A stretch of DNA of 64,000 bases from Parasegetibacter sp. NRK P23 (lineage in GTDB: Bacteria > Bacteroidota > Bacteroidia > Chitinophagales > Chitinophagaceae). Location: positions 3,449,784-3,513,783 of the forward strand of contig NZ_JAMDLG010000001.1 of the NCBI RefSeq assembly GCF_023721715.1, in the 5' to 3' direction. A program made the translations under genes and the position numbers. The notes beneath the pieces were generated by a model that had not been told where the DNA came from, made no database searches, and worked only from the letters and a program-made list of their open reading frames with translations. Positions 16,604-23,991 of the stretch are shown piece after piece. The first letter of the stretch is position 1. Every line of letters starts with the position of its first letter.

Positions 16604-17698
16604 CTATTCTTCTTCCAGTTTTTCGTCTTCAGTATTGGCGAGCACCACTGAAGTAATCCTCCGCAAGGGATTCTTCCTGTTTTCTTTGTATTCGGAACGC
16701 TGCCGGATGATGTCTACACAACCAAATATGGCGGCGATAAAGCTGGATGCATCGGCCTTGTTTTTACCGGCGATATCGAAAGCGGTACCATGGTCGGGAG
16801 AAGTGCGTATGGCTTTCAAACCCGCCGTATAGTTCACGCCTTCGCCGATAGCGAGTGATTTGAAGGGGATCAGTCCCTGGTCGTGGTACATGGCCAGAAC
16901 GCCATCAAAGCGTTCGTGCTGACCGCGGGCGAAAAATGCGTCGGCGGGATAAGGGCCGAACACGAGCGCGTTGTGCTGCTTCATTTCCTTGATCGCGGGC
17001 CTGATGATGGTTTCTTCTTCGTTGCCGATAAGGCCCTCGTCTCCGGCGTGGGGGTTCAGTCCCAGCACCGCGATGCGGGGTTTGTCGATACCGAAATCCC
17101 GGATCAGCGAGTCGCGCATCAGCTGAAGTTTGCTGATGATCGCTTCTTTCGTGATGTGTTTGGCCACTTCAGCAACAGGCAGGTGTTCCGTTACCAGGCC
17201 TACCCGTATATTTTCAGCGGTCATGAACATGAGTACATCCTTCGCTTCGAAAGCTTCTTTCAGGAAGGGGGTATGCCCACTGTGTTTGAAGGTTTCAGAC
17301 TGCACATTCTTTTTGTGGATCGGGGCGGTCACCAGTCCGTCTATCCAGCCTTCTTTCAGCGCCTGAGTGGCTGCTACAAGTGATTTGATGGCATACGTGC
17401 CGCCGGTTTCCGTCAGCTGGCCGGGCGTAACATTGATGTCTTCTTCCCAGCAATGGAAAACGTTTACCTGCTTGGGATTGAAGCGCCGGTCCTCTTTACA
17501 GCTCTGGTAGCTGAAGTTCAGATCGGGAAGGGTTTTGCGGTAGAAATTGATGAGCTTGTTGTTGGCGAAGATAACTGGCGTGCAGATGTCCAGCATGCGG
17601 CTGTCGGAAAACGTGCGGATCACCAGTTCCGTTCCAATCCCGTTGATATCGCCTATGCTAATGCCTATTACCGGCTTAAACTGAGGTGCGTTGCTCAT
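16604..17698 (-). CDS. pdxA: 4-hydroxythreonine-4-phosphate dehydrogenase PdxA
   Basis: ATG 17698 (MSNAPQFKPVIGISIGDINGIG) is chosen; 75 upstream in-frame codons lack family similarity and run into the rsmA gene. The 364 residues show the PdxA blocks: GDINGIGTELV at the N-terminus, TAPIHKKNV, SGHTPFLKEA (metal His), LGLNPHAGDEGLIG (metal His, phosphate site), MYHDQGLIPFKSL (metal His) and TSPDHGTAFDIAGKNKA. The enzyme oxidises 4-phosphohydroxy-L-threonine in deoxyxylulose-5-phosphate-independent steps leading to pyridoxal phosphate. The length is slightly above the usual ~330. It is divergently transcribed from rsmA with a 64-bp gap. Confidence 0.93.
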   Translation of the reverse strand: MSNAPQFKPVIGISIGDINGIGTELVIRTFSDSRMLDICTPVIFANNKLINFYRKTLPDLNFSYQSCKEDRRFNPKQVNVFHCWEEDINVTPGQLTETGGTYAIKSLVAATQALKEGWIDGLVTAPIHKKNVQSETFKHSGHTPFLKEAFEAKDVLMFMTAENIRVGLVTEHLPVAEVAKHITKEAIISKLQLMRDSLIRDFGIDKPRIAVLGLNPHAGDEGLIGNEEETIIRPAIKEMKQHNALVFGPYPADAFFARGQHERFDGVLAMYHDQGLIPFKSLAIGEGVNYTAGLKAIRTSPDHGTAFDIAGKNKADASSFIAAIFGCVDIIRQRSEYKENRKNPLRRITSVVLANTEDEKLEEE

Positions 17699-17749
17699 GA
17701 ATCCTTGTTGTTTGAGCGATAAAATTACGATATTAAGCCGTACTACCTG

Positions 17750-17757
17750 TATTTTTG
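17750..17757 (+). promoter_or_regulatory. Promoter -7 box of rsmA
   Basis: TATTTTTG matches the Bacteroidota -7 consensus TAnnTTTG. It ends only 5 nt before the rsmA ATG, so the transcript would begin at or next to the start codon (leaderless). No clear -33 TTG is found at 19-21 bp; TTA at 17725 is the nearest. Confidence 0.5.
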
Positions 17758-17762
17758 CGGGA

Positions 17763-18518
17763 ATGTACACACTCAAAAAATCGCTGGGGCAACATTTTCT
17801 GAAAGATGAGAACGTATGCCGGAATATCGTGAAGGCGCTGGAACAGCGTCCCTTCAAACGGCTGGTGGAAGTTGGACCCGGCGGTGGAGCGCTCACGAAA
17901 TATTTACTGGAACTGCCTGGCATAGACTTTAAGGCGGTGGAACTCGATAAGGAAAAAGTAGATTACCTGACGAAGACCTATCCGGCCATCACCGGGAAAA
18001 TTATCCATGAAAGTATCCTGGATGTGAAGGCGCCCTTCGAAGAACCGTTCACCGTGATCGGTAACTTTCCCTACAATATCTCCACCCAGATCATGTTCAG
18101 AATCCTGGAATGGAAGGACCAGGTGGAAATGGTGATCGGTATGTTTCAAAAGGAAGTGGCGCAACGCATCGCGGCCCCGCATGGCAATAAAACCTATGGT
18201 ATCCTGAGTGTACTGGTGCAGGCATATTTTGAAGTGGAATACCTTTTCGATGTGCACGAGAACAGTTTCAACCCGCCACCAAAGGTGAAAAGCGGGGTGA
18301 TTCGGCTGGTGCCGAAGAAAGAACCGGTAAACGTGGCTTCCCAAAAGATGTTTTTCAACCTCGTGAAAACGGCCTTTAATCAGCGTAGGAAGATGTTGAG
18401 GAATGGCGTGAAAGGCCTGTTCGACGCGGAAACACTGGCCGACCCTGTATTCAGTAAAAGGGCCGAGCAGCTTTCGATAGAAGAACTGGCCGCCCTTACT
18501 TTCAGGATGAGAAAATAA
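17763..18518 (+). CDS. rsmA: 16S rRNA (adenine1518-N6/adenine1519-N6)-dimethyltransferase
   Basis: ATG 17763 ([19 protein letters not shown]) gives the standard N-terminus. The 251 residues include motif [12 protein letters not shown] (SAM binding), motif [10 protein letters not shown] (target-base binding), and the C-terminal helical domain with [13 protein letters not shown] and [11 protein letters not shown]. The enzyme dimethylates two adjacent adenines in the 3' terminal hairpin of 16S rRNA during 30S assembly. It is followed 20 bp later by a dehydrogenase gene, so the two may be co-transcribed. Confidence 0.95.
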   Translation: MYTLKKSLGQHFLKDENVCRNIVKALEQRPFKRLVEVGPGGGALTKYLLELPGIDFKAVELDKEKVDYLTKTYPAITGKIIHESILDVKAPFEEPFTVIGNFPYNISTQIMFRILEWKDQVEMVIGMFQKEVAQRIAAPHGNKTYGILSVLVQAYFEVEYLFDVHENSFNPPPKVKSGVIRLVPKKEPVNVASQKMFFNLVKTAFNQRRKMLRNGVKGLFDAETLADPVFSKRAEQLSIEELAALTFRMRK

Positions 18519-18538
18519 AACAAAACAGCAAGACCCAT

Positions 18539-19471
18539 ATGGCTTCCAACGGAAAAGTGATCATCACTGCAAAAGTGCACGAATACCTGCCCGAACGATT
18601 AACAAACAGTGGCTACGAAATTGTTTATGCCCCTGCCATCACTTACGAAGAGCTGCTCACGGCTATAGGTGATGCGGTAGGTTTAATCGTGACCACCCGG
18701 CTGAAAATAGACCGTGCCGTCATCGACCAGGCGCCGCGCCTCAAATGGATCGGAAGACTGGGAAGCGGGATGGAACTGATCGATACCGAATATGCCGCAT
18801 CCAAAGGCATTCAGTGCGAGAGCAGCCCTGAAGGGAATTGTCTCGCAGTGGCGGAACATGTCCTGGGGATGATCCTCAACCTCTTAAACCATATCCAGCG
18901 CAGTAACCTCCAGGTGCGGGAAAGACAATGGATCCGCGATGGAAACCGGGGAACCGAACTCACGGGTAAAACCGTAGGTATTTACGGATATGGCAATACG
19001 GGTAGTTCCGTGGCCAGGTTGCTTGCACCGTTCGATGTTACGGTGCTGGCCTACGATAAATATAAATTCGGCTTCGGACAAGGCTATATCAAAGAGGCCA
19101 ATCCCGAACAGATCGCCCGGTATGCGGATATCATTACCATGCATGTTCCGCTTACGGAAGAAACCCGTCACATGGCAAATGATGCCTTTTTTAACGCATT
19201 GGAAAGAAAGCCGCTTTTCCTCAATGCTTGTCGCGGAAAAGTGGCCGATCTTGATGCCGTGATACGTGCTATGGAGAGCGGAAAAATTTCAGGAGCGGGA
19301 ATTGACGTGATCGAAAACGAAAAGCTGGATACACATACCGAGCACCAGAAAGCGCAGTTGCATACCCTTTCTCACCACCCGAATGTGATCGTGACCCCAC
19401 ATATAGCAGGATATACTTTCGAAGCATACTATAAAATGGCGAAGATCGTACTGGACAAAATCGGTATCTAA
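18539..19471 (+). CDS. D-isomer-specific 2-hydroxyacid dehydrogenase (phosphoglycerate dehydrogenase-like)
   Basis: This 310-residue protein has a flavodoxin-like N-terminal substrate domain and a central Rossmann fold (about residues 100-280) with [18 protein letters not shown] (the GxGxxG variant GYGNTG), then [17 protein letters not shown]. Catalytic residues are visible: Arg in [13 protein letters not shown], Glu in [10 protein letters not shown], and His in [12 protein letters not shown]. There is no C-terminal ACT domain, so this is the short form. Some Bacteroidota use such an enzyme as SerA, but the exact substrate is not determinable. It is 20 bp after rsmA. Confidence 0.85.
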   Translation: MASNGKVIITAKVHEYLPERLTNSGYEIVYAPAITYEELLTAIGDAVGLIVTTRLKIDRAVIDQAPRLKWIGRLGSGMELIDTEYAASKGIQCESSPEGNCLAVAEHVLGMILNLLNHIQRSNLQVRERQWIRDGNRGTELTGKTVGIYGYGNTGSSVARLLAPFDVTVLAYDKYKFGFGQGYIKEANPEQIARYADIITMHVPLTEETRHMANDAFFNALERKPLFLNACRGKVADLDAVIRAMESGKISGAGIDVIENEKLDTHTEHQKAQLHTLSHHPNVIVTPHIAGYTFEAYYKMAKIVLDKIGI

Positions 19472-19478
19472 ACCAGTT

Positions 19479-19509
19479 TTGGCCAGGTAAAAAACATATT
19501 TTATATTTG
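19479..19509 (+). promoter_or_regulatory. Promoter of greA (TTG-N20-TATATTTG)
   Basis: TTG at 19479-19481, a 20-bp spacer, and TATATTTG at 19502-19509 form a complete Bacteroidota sigma-ABfr type promoter. Transcription would start near 19514, about 75 nt before the greA start codon. Confidence 0.7.
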
Positions 19510-19519
19510 CGACATCATG

Positions 19520-19561
19520 CAACGCTTTAGGATGAAAGTCCTGAGGCGTTGTATTTTTTTT
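19520..19561 (+). terminator. Terminator-like hairpin in the greA leader
   Basis: CAACGCTTTAGGA (19520-19532), loop TGAAAG and TCCTGAGGCGTTG (19539-19551) form a 13-bp stem with two G-T wobbles, followed by TATTTTTTTT. It starts only a few bases after the predicted transcription start, so it can stop transcripts as ~45-nt leaders. It could also end read-through from the upstream dehydrogenase gene. Confidence 0.7.
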
Positions 19562-19580
19562 CTGTCTGCTATAAAAAAAC

Positions 19581-19586
19581 GGAGGT
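19581..19586 (+). promoter_or_regulatory. Strong Shine-Dalgarno site of greA
   Basis: GGAGGT lies 4 nt before the ATG at 19591. It stands out because nearly all genes in this window lack a recognisable Shine-Dalgarno sequence. Confidence 0.55.
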
Positions 19587-19590
19587 AATT

Positions 19591-20061
19591 ATGACAATAA
19601 ATTATGTTACCAAAGAAACGCTGGAGCTGATGAAAGCTGAATTGCACCGGATGAAAACGGTGGACAGGCCGGCGGCGTCCAGGGCGATTGCTGAAGCACG
19701 CGAAAAAGGTGACCTGCGTGAGAACGCTGAATATGATGCCGCTAAAGAGGCCCAGGGTATTCTTGAGGCTAAAATGGCACAACTGGAGAACGACCTGGCC
19801 AACGCAAGGATCGTGGATGCGGATTCCGTGGATACCAGCAAGGTGTCTATCCTCACTAAAGTAACCATCACCAATATCGCGACCAAGAAAACGGTGAAGT
19901 ACCAACTGGTAGGCGAAAAAGAGGCCGACCTGAAAGCCGGTAAAATCTCTATCAGTTCACCCATCGGGAAAGGATTGATGGGAAAAGTGATCGGTGAAGT
20001 GGCCGAAGTGCACGCACCGAACGGGGTGATGAAATTCAAGGTGGAGAACATCGAGATATAA
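19591..20061 (+). CDS. greA: Transcription elongation factor GreA
   Basis: This 156-residue protein, with ATG chosen by the GGAGGT site, is the normal GreA length. The N-terminal coiled coil (about residues 1-75) carries the family motif REKGDLRENAEYDAAKEAQ, with the acidic tip (D, E) that inserts into the RNA polymerase secondary channel. The C-terminal FKBP-like domain includes VGEKEADLKAGKISISSPIGKGLMGK. GreA stimulates cleavage of backtracked RNA by RNA polymerase. The gene has its own promoter, a terminator-like leader hairpin and a clear downstream terminator, so it is a single-gene unit with probable leader control. Confidence 0.96.
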   Translation: MTINYVTKETLELMKAELHRMKTVDRPAASRAIAEAREKGDLRENAEYDAAKEAQGILEAKMAQLENDLANARIVDADSVDTSKVSILTKVTITNIATKKTVKYQLVGEKEADLKAGKISISSPIGKGLMGKVIGEVAEVHAPNGVMKFKVENIEI

Positions 20062-20082
20062 TTAACGTTTTCTCCTATACCG

Positions 20083-20105
20083 AGCCGGCTATGCCGGCTT
20101 TTTTT
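20083..20105 (+). terminator. Intrinsic terminator of greA
   Basis: AGCCGGC, loop TAT, GCCGGCT and then a T run to 20105 give a perfect 7-bp GC-rich stem, 21 bp after the greA stop. Confidence 0.88.
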
Positions 20106-20148
20106 ATGTTAGACCGATCCTATAACTTTATCCTTCAAACAGTTAGTC

Positions 20149-20547
20149 ATGGCTTCAATATTCTCAAAGATCATTTCGGGAGAACTCCCTTCTTATAAGA
20201 TCGCCGAAAACGATAAATTCTTCGCTTTTCTTGATATCAGCCCTTTGGTGGAAGGACATGTGCTCGTAGTACCGAAGTATGAAGAAGATAAACTTCTGGA
20301 ACTGCCGGACGATTACCTTGCGCAACTGCTGCTCTTCGCCAAGCCCATCGCCAGGGCCATCGAAAAAGCGATTCCCTGCCAGCGTTGCGGTTTATCTGTA
20401 ATCGGGCTGGAAGTGCCGCATGCGCACCTGCACCTGGTTCCCCTCCAAACCGCGGACGACCTTAATTTCACCCGTCCCAAACTGAAACCGTCCGCCGATC
20501 AATTAAAGGCGACCCAGGAAAAAATTCTTCAGGTACTTGCGTTGTAA
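20149..20547 (+). CDS. HIT family protein (histidine triad nucleotide-binding hydrolase)
   Basis: This 132-residue protein has the HIT triad HAHLHLVPL (about residues 99-107) and the N-terminal phrase FSKIISGELPSYKIAENDKFFAFLDISPL typical of the Hint branch. These proteins hydrolyse AMP-linked phosphoramidates and related mononucleotides in the cytosol. An internal CxxC (PCQRCG) is present near residue 82. The gene follows the greA terminator and precedes the LolA-like gene by 12 bp, so it may be the first gene of the LolA/YidD/TPR unit. Confidence 0.9.
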   Translation: MASIFSKIISGELPSYKIAENDKFFAFLDISPLVEGHVLVVPKYEEDKLLELPDDYLAQLLLFAKPIARAIEKAIPCQRCGLSVIGLEVPHAHLHLVPLQTADDLNFTRPKLKPSADQLKATQEKILQVLAL

Positions 20548-20559
20548 ATCTGTTTTTCT

Positions 20560-21258
20560 ATGATCAGAATATTGCTTTTCTCCTTACTGCTGGTGTCGTG
20601 GATGCCGGGTCCGGCTTATATCGAAAAGATATCCGCCTCCATGGTGAGCCGACAGGTGCAGATGGGGAAATCCGTTACCATTAAAGGAAACATCTATTAC
20701 CAGCGGAACGGGAACATGGTGACCAGGTTCTCCTATCCCAAAGAATATATCGTGATCTCCAATAAAGTGGGGGAAGTCAAAATTTACGACCCCGCCAGGA
20801 ACTCCGTGTTGCAATACCAGAACTTCCTTTTCAGCACACAATCTTCCCAATTCTACTTCTTCTTCTCTGGTAAATCAGCGGATATGGGGTTGGGTGACAT
20901 CGGATTCGTGCAGGAAAAAACTTCGAAGGAAGGCAACCTGGTGGTAACGATCTGGAAACTGAAGAACCCCGACAAGAAAGCGGCCATTCAGAAAGTAAAA
21001 CTGGTGTACCAGCAGCAACAACCGGTGTACATGCACTACGAAGATGCGGCCGGAAAGATCATCAGGAAAGTGTTTTACTACAATTACATACGGTTGGAAA
21101 ACAGTTCTTTCCCCAGTATTACCACCGAGATCGTGTACGGTGAAAAAAACGATTCCACGGTGTCCAAAACCACCTATACCGATTTCAAACTGAACCACCA
21201 GGCTTCCAACGAATACATGGATTACAGGATTCCCGCCAACGCAAAAATTGAAAAATGA
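20560..21258 (+). CDS. LolA-like lipoprotein carrier protein
   Basis: The 232 residues begin with a short signal peptide (MIRILLFSLLLVSWMPGPAY). The body is a LolA/LolB-type half-barrel: KSVTIKGNIYYQRNGNMVTRF, PKEYIVISNKVGEVKIYDP, SVLQYQNFLFSTQSSQFYFF, and later strands ending DYRIPANAKIEK. This fold binds acyl chains in the periplasm. It is encoded 12 bp after the HIT gene, and its stop overlaps the ATG of the YidD-like gene by 4 nt, the tight coupling that continues through the next three genes. Confidence 0.75.
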   Translation: MIRILLFSLLLVSWMPGPAYIEKISASMVSRQVQMGKSVTIKGNIYYQRNGNMVTRFSYPKEYIVISNKVGEVKIYDPARNSVLQYQNFLFSTQSSQFYFFFSGKSADMGLGDIGFVQEKTSKEGNLVVTIWKLKNPDKKAAIQKVKLVYQQQQPVYMHYEDAAGKIIRKVFYYNYIRLENSSFPSITTEIVYGEKNDSTVSKTTYTDFKLNHQASNEYMDYRIPANAKIEK

Positions 21259-21716
21259 GAACGGCGTACCTTTTAATACTTTTATTATGCTCCGCGGGGC
21301 TTCGTGCGCAGGAACTCACGGCGGCGGATATCCTCCTTGTGAAGCATGCGCACCAGCCGGTTGCACAGAAAGCAAAAGAATACAACCGGGCCGGCAATAA
21401 TACCACCGTATTGGAGGCAAAGAAAAAATCAGCGCTGGCGCAGTATAACCCAATATCTCTTACGCTAAAAGGCGCGATGGCATTGTACCAGCAGGTACTT
21501 TCTCCGCAGTTGTCCAGGAGTTGTCCGTATGAAATCACCTGCTCCAACTTCAGCAAACACGCGATCCGGGAGTTCGGGGTGGTGAAGGGCATCTTCCTCA
21601 GTGCCGACAGGGTGTTGCGCTGCAACAGGATCGGACTCCTCGACGTGCATCCACTTAACATACACGATCACAACGGAACGATAACAGATCCGCTGGCCCA
21701 ATACAGGATCCGATGA
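21255..21716 (+). CDS. YidD-family protein with N-terminal signal peptide
   Basis: The C-terminal ~85 residues match the YidD family. The block SPQLSRSCPYEITCSNFSK has the Cys-rich motif, followed by HAIREFGVVKGIFLSADRVLRCN with the third Cys. YidD normally is a ~70-90 residue inner-membrane-associated protein encoded beside rnpA and yidC, and assists insertion of membrane proteins. Here it is 153 residues because of an N-terminal signal-like helix (MRTAYLLILLLCSAGLRAQ) and a ~50-residue helical, Lys/Ala-rich linker. A processed signal would place the YidD domain in the periplasm. Overlaps of 4 nt on both sides couple it to the LolA-like and TPR genes. Confidence 0.85.
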   Translation: MRTAYLLILLLCSAGLRAQELTAADILLVKHAHQPVAQKAKEYNRAGNNTTVLEAKKKSALAQYNPISLTLKGAMALYQQVLSPQLSRSCPYEITCSNFSKHAIREFGVVKGIFLSADRVLRCNRIGLLDVHPLNIHDHNGTITDPLAQYRIR

Positions 21717-22585
21717 AAAAAATGTTGACACGTCTTTTTGTTTTTTTCCTGTTTTGTGTGCCGGCAATTGTGAATGCGCAGTCCACTGTCTTTAGCAATG
21801 AACTTCGTTTTGCAAGATATCTGCTCGATAAGGAAATGTATGCCGAAGGCATGAAAGTCTTAATGGCATTGGATACCACGGCCATTTCCCCCGAACAAAA
21901 AGATAGTTTCTATTACACCGTTGGATGGGCGGCTTATCAGTACAAACAACTGGATACCGCGGCCACTATGTTGCTGAAAGTTTCTCCCAGGGCTGAAGTA
22001 TATAGAAAGAGTAATGCTTTTGCTGCTTACAGTATGGCTTTTAACCAGCGCTTGGCTGAAGCTGACGCTGTTTTCGCCGCAATACCTTATGCTGACTCAC
22101 TCGAATATGAATTGGTGCGTTTTGAAAGGGCCGGCATTGCATTGCTTCAAAGAGATTACCATTTATACGACAGCCTGAAAGCCGGTTTCAGGTTCAACTC
22201 TTACGTGCTTCAGCAGGAAGAGAAAAGAATGAATGTGTACAGGACCGAGATGGGAAAATTCCGCAACAAATCTCCTTTGCTTGCGGGTGTTTACAGCGCC
22301 TTGCTTCCCGGCGCCGGCAAATGGTACGCGGGTAAAAAGAAGCAGGGTGTCGCGGCTTTTCTGCCTGTTGCTTCGCTGGGCGCCATTACCTATGAGGCTT
22401 ACCGGAAAGGTGGCGTGAAGAGCGCACGCTTCATTGCTTTCGGCTCCTTGTTCAGCTTGTTTTATGTGGGCAATATCTGGGGCAGCGTGCTTTCGGTGAA
22501 AGTGCGCCAGAACGAATTCAAAAGAGAATATGAGAATAAGATCCTTTTTGACATGCACATTCCTTTGCGCAACTTTTACAATTAG
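21713..22585 (+). CDS. TPR-like protein with C-terminal TM2/DUF5683-like membrane segment (1)
   Basis: This 290-residue protein starts 4 nt inside the yidD-like gene. A signal peptide (MKKMLTRLFVFFLFCVPAIVNAQ) precedes helical repeats (about residues 25-170), then a hydrophobic region from residue 190 with the motif LLPGAGKWYAGKKKQG and two more hydrophobic stretches. The P-G-x-G-x-x-Y-A-G-x-x-x-x-G pattern resembles TM2/DUF5683 membrane hairpins. The predicted topology is an outer or periplasmic TPR domain tethered by a membrane hairpin. It shares this architecture with the next gene. I do not recognise a named function. Confidence 0.65.
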   Translation: MKKMLTRLFVFFLFCVPAIVNAQSTVFSNELRFARYLLDKEMYAEGMKVLMALDTTAISPEQKDSFYYTVGWAAYQYKQLDTAATMLLKVSPRAEVYRKSNAFAAYSMAFNQRLAEADAVFAAIPYADSLEYELVRFERAGIALLQRDYHLYDSLKAGFRFNSYVLQQEEKRMNVYRTEMGKFRNKSPLLAGVYSALLPGAGKWYAGKKKQGVAAFLPVASLGAITYEAYRKGGVKSARFIAFGSLFSLFYVGNIWGSVLSVKVRQNEFKREYENKILFDMHIPLRNFYN

Positions 22586-23366
22586 CGCGCAGGAGCATTC
22601 TATGCTGAAGGAAGCGGGGCGGAAAGCCGCTGAGGGAGATTATATGTCCGCGGCTATTTTATACGAAAGGGTTTTGTTCAATGCGCCTTCAGATGCCGAT
22701 GCTTACCTCGCCGTAACAGGCAGGCTTGATTGTTTAAAGAAGGAATCCCGGTTCCGCGAAGCGGAGCGGTACATTAAAGCCTCTATGTTGCCCAACTTTA
22801 CGGAGCAGCAGCAATTTGAACTCTCCGTCCAGCAGGTGCTTTGCGCTTACCTCGCCGGACAATTTGAGAATACGGTATCGCTTACCGAGCAACTACGGGT
22901 GAACTTCGCCGGTAACACATTGCCGGAACTGGTGGCCGTGATGAAAGTAATCTCGCTCAACGAACTAGGCCGTTGGGAAGATGCTGCCGCCGCATACAGG
23001 GAATGGGCCGGAACGAAGGATACTTCTTACTTACAGCATGATCCCTATAAAAAATTGCCCCGCTTTAAAAGTGAAAGCAAAGCGGAATGGCTGTCCACCT
23101 TCCTCCCTGGCGGTGGCCAGATTTATGCGGGCAAGCCGCTGGAGGGCATGGTGAGCATACTGGTGCAGGGGGCGGGCGTATGGTTCGGGGTGGTGAGTTT
23201 TCTTGACCACTACTACTTATCGGCCTGGGCTGGTGCAGGACTGTTCGGTTCCTTTCACATGGGGGGCGTAAGGCGCTCCAGGGTATTGGTGCAGCGGTAC
23301 AATAAGAAGGCGCTGAAAGACTTTAATGAAAAAGTGAAAACGATGATGCTTGGCGGAAATCTCTGA
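22530..23366 (+). CDS. TPR-like protein with C-terminal TM2/DUF5683-like membrane segment (2)
   Basis: ATG 22530 lies 56 nt inside the previous gene and starts a signal peptide (MRIRSFLTCTFLCATFTISAQ). The 278 residues hold TPR-like helices (AAEGDYMSAAILYERVLFNAPSDADAYLAV, SLNELGRWEDAAAAYREWA). These lead into the motif AEWLSTFLPGGGQIYAGKPLEG and two hydrophobic stretches, ending in a basic tail (RSRVLVQRYNKKALKDFNEKVK). The parallel architecture with the preceding gene suggests an old duplication and a hetero-oligomer. The unusually long overlap makes co-translation likely. Confidence 0.65.
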   Translation: MRIRSFLTCTFLCATFTISAQEHSMLKEAGRKAAEGDYMSAAILYERVLFNAPSDADAYLAVTGRLDCLKKESRFREAERYIKASMLPNFTEQQQFELSVQQVLCAYLAGQFENTVSLTEQLRVNFAGNTLPELVAVMKVISLNELGRWEDAAAAYREWAGTKDTSYLQHDPYKKLPRFKSESKAEWLSTFLPGGGQIYAGKPLEGMVSILVQGAGVWFGVVSFLDHYYLSAWAGAGLFGSFHMGGVRRSRVLVQRYNKKALKDFNEKVKTMMLGGNL

Positions 23367-23375
23367 TACACGCAT

Positions 23376-23427
23376 AAAAAAACAGGTTTTAAGAGTGGAC
23401 GGTCATTACATCCTTTCTTAAAACCTG
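23376..23427 (-). terminator. Intrinsic terminator for the TM2 protein gene
   Basis: Perfect 12-bp arms CAGGTTTTAAGA (23383-23394) and its complement (23416-23427) have a 21-nt loop, and a minus-strand T run follows at 23376-23382. It lies between the convergent TPR operon and the TM2 gene. Confidence 0.7.
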
Positions 23428-23448
23428 CGTTGTAAAACTTTTCAGTAA

Positions 23449-23910
23449 TTACATGTTGCCACCGCCCCACATAAAGAACTTAGGATTGCCTACGTATGGG
23501 CTGATATCCTGGTTGTTGATGATGAGAACGATCAGATCCACGAAGGGAACTATACCAAAGATACCGCCGCAGGTAAGGATATACCCGATCCAGGTCATGG
23601 TTTTAGTACCCAGGTAGAGACGGTGAATACCGAGTCCTCCGAGGAAGAAGTTCAGGAGAATGGCAGCCACGAAGTTTTTATCGCCGCTGGCGAACTGCGC
23701 GTTGTTCATGGCAACGGCATTGCTGCCCTGTGTCATGTTCATCACTTCTGCAGCAGCGCTGAGGCTGATGTCCTGGCTGTTCTCGAACAAAGTCTCAATC
23801 TGCTGGTCATCTACAAAATAAGAAGCACCTTCAGCTGAGGGGGTTGTGGCCGCAAATGACACGGCTGTAATAAAACAGCCTGCGATCCAGGTTAAGATTC
23901 TCTTTTTCAT
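23449..23910 (-). CDS. TM2 domain-containing protein
   Basis: This 153-residue protein has a signal peptide (MKKRILTWIAGCFITAVSFAA) and a polar segment (about residues 22-75), followed by a TM2 domain with the family signature NFFLGGLGIHRLYLGTKTMTWIGYILTC. There are two hydrophobic helices with a D (PFVDLIVLI) in the second. TM2 proteins are small membrane proteins of uncertain role in bacteria. The C-terminus is Gly/Asn/Met-rich (FFMWGGGNM). It is convergent with an operon encoding two TPR proteins that also carry TM2-like hairpins, which may be meaningful. Confidence 0.85.
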   Translation of the reverse strand: MKKRILTWIAGCFITAVSFAATTPSAEGASYFVDDQQIETLFENSQDISLSAAAEVMNMTQGSNAVAMNNAQFASGDKNFVAAILLNFFLGGLGIHRLYLGTKTMTWIGYILTCGGIFGIVPFVDLIVLIINNQDISPYVGNPKFFMWGGGNM

Positions 23911-23991
23911 GAAATAGAAATTTGGACTAAGATAGAAAATTAGTGCCGACTATCTTTCTTTTAACCCATGATTTTCACATAAATATGTGGT

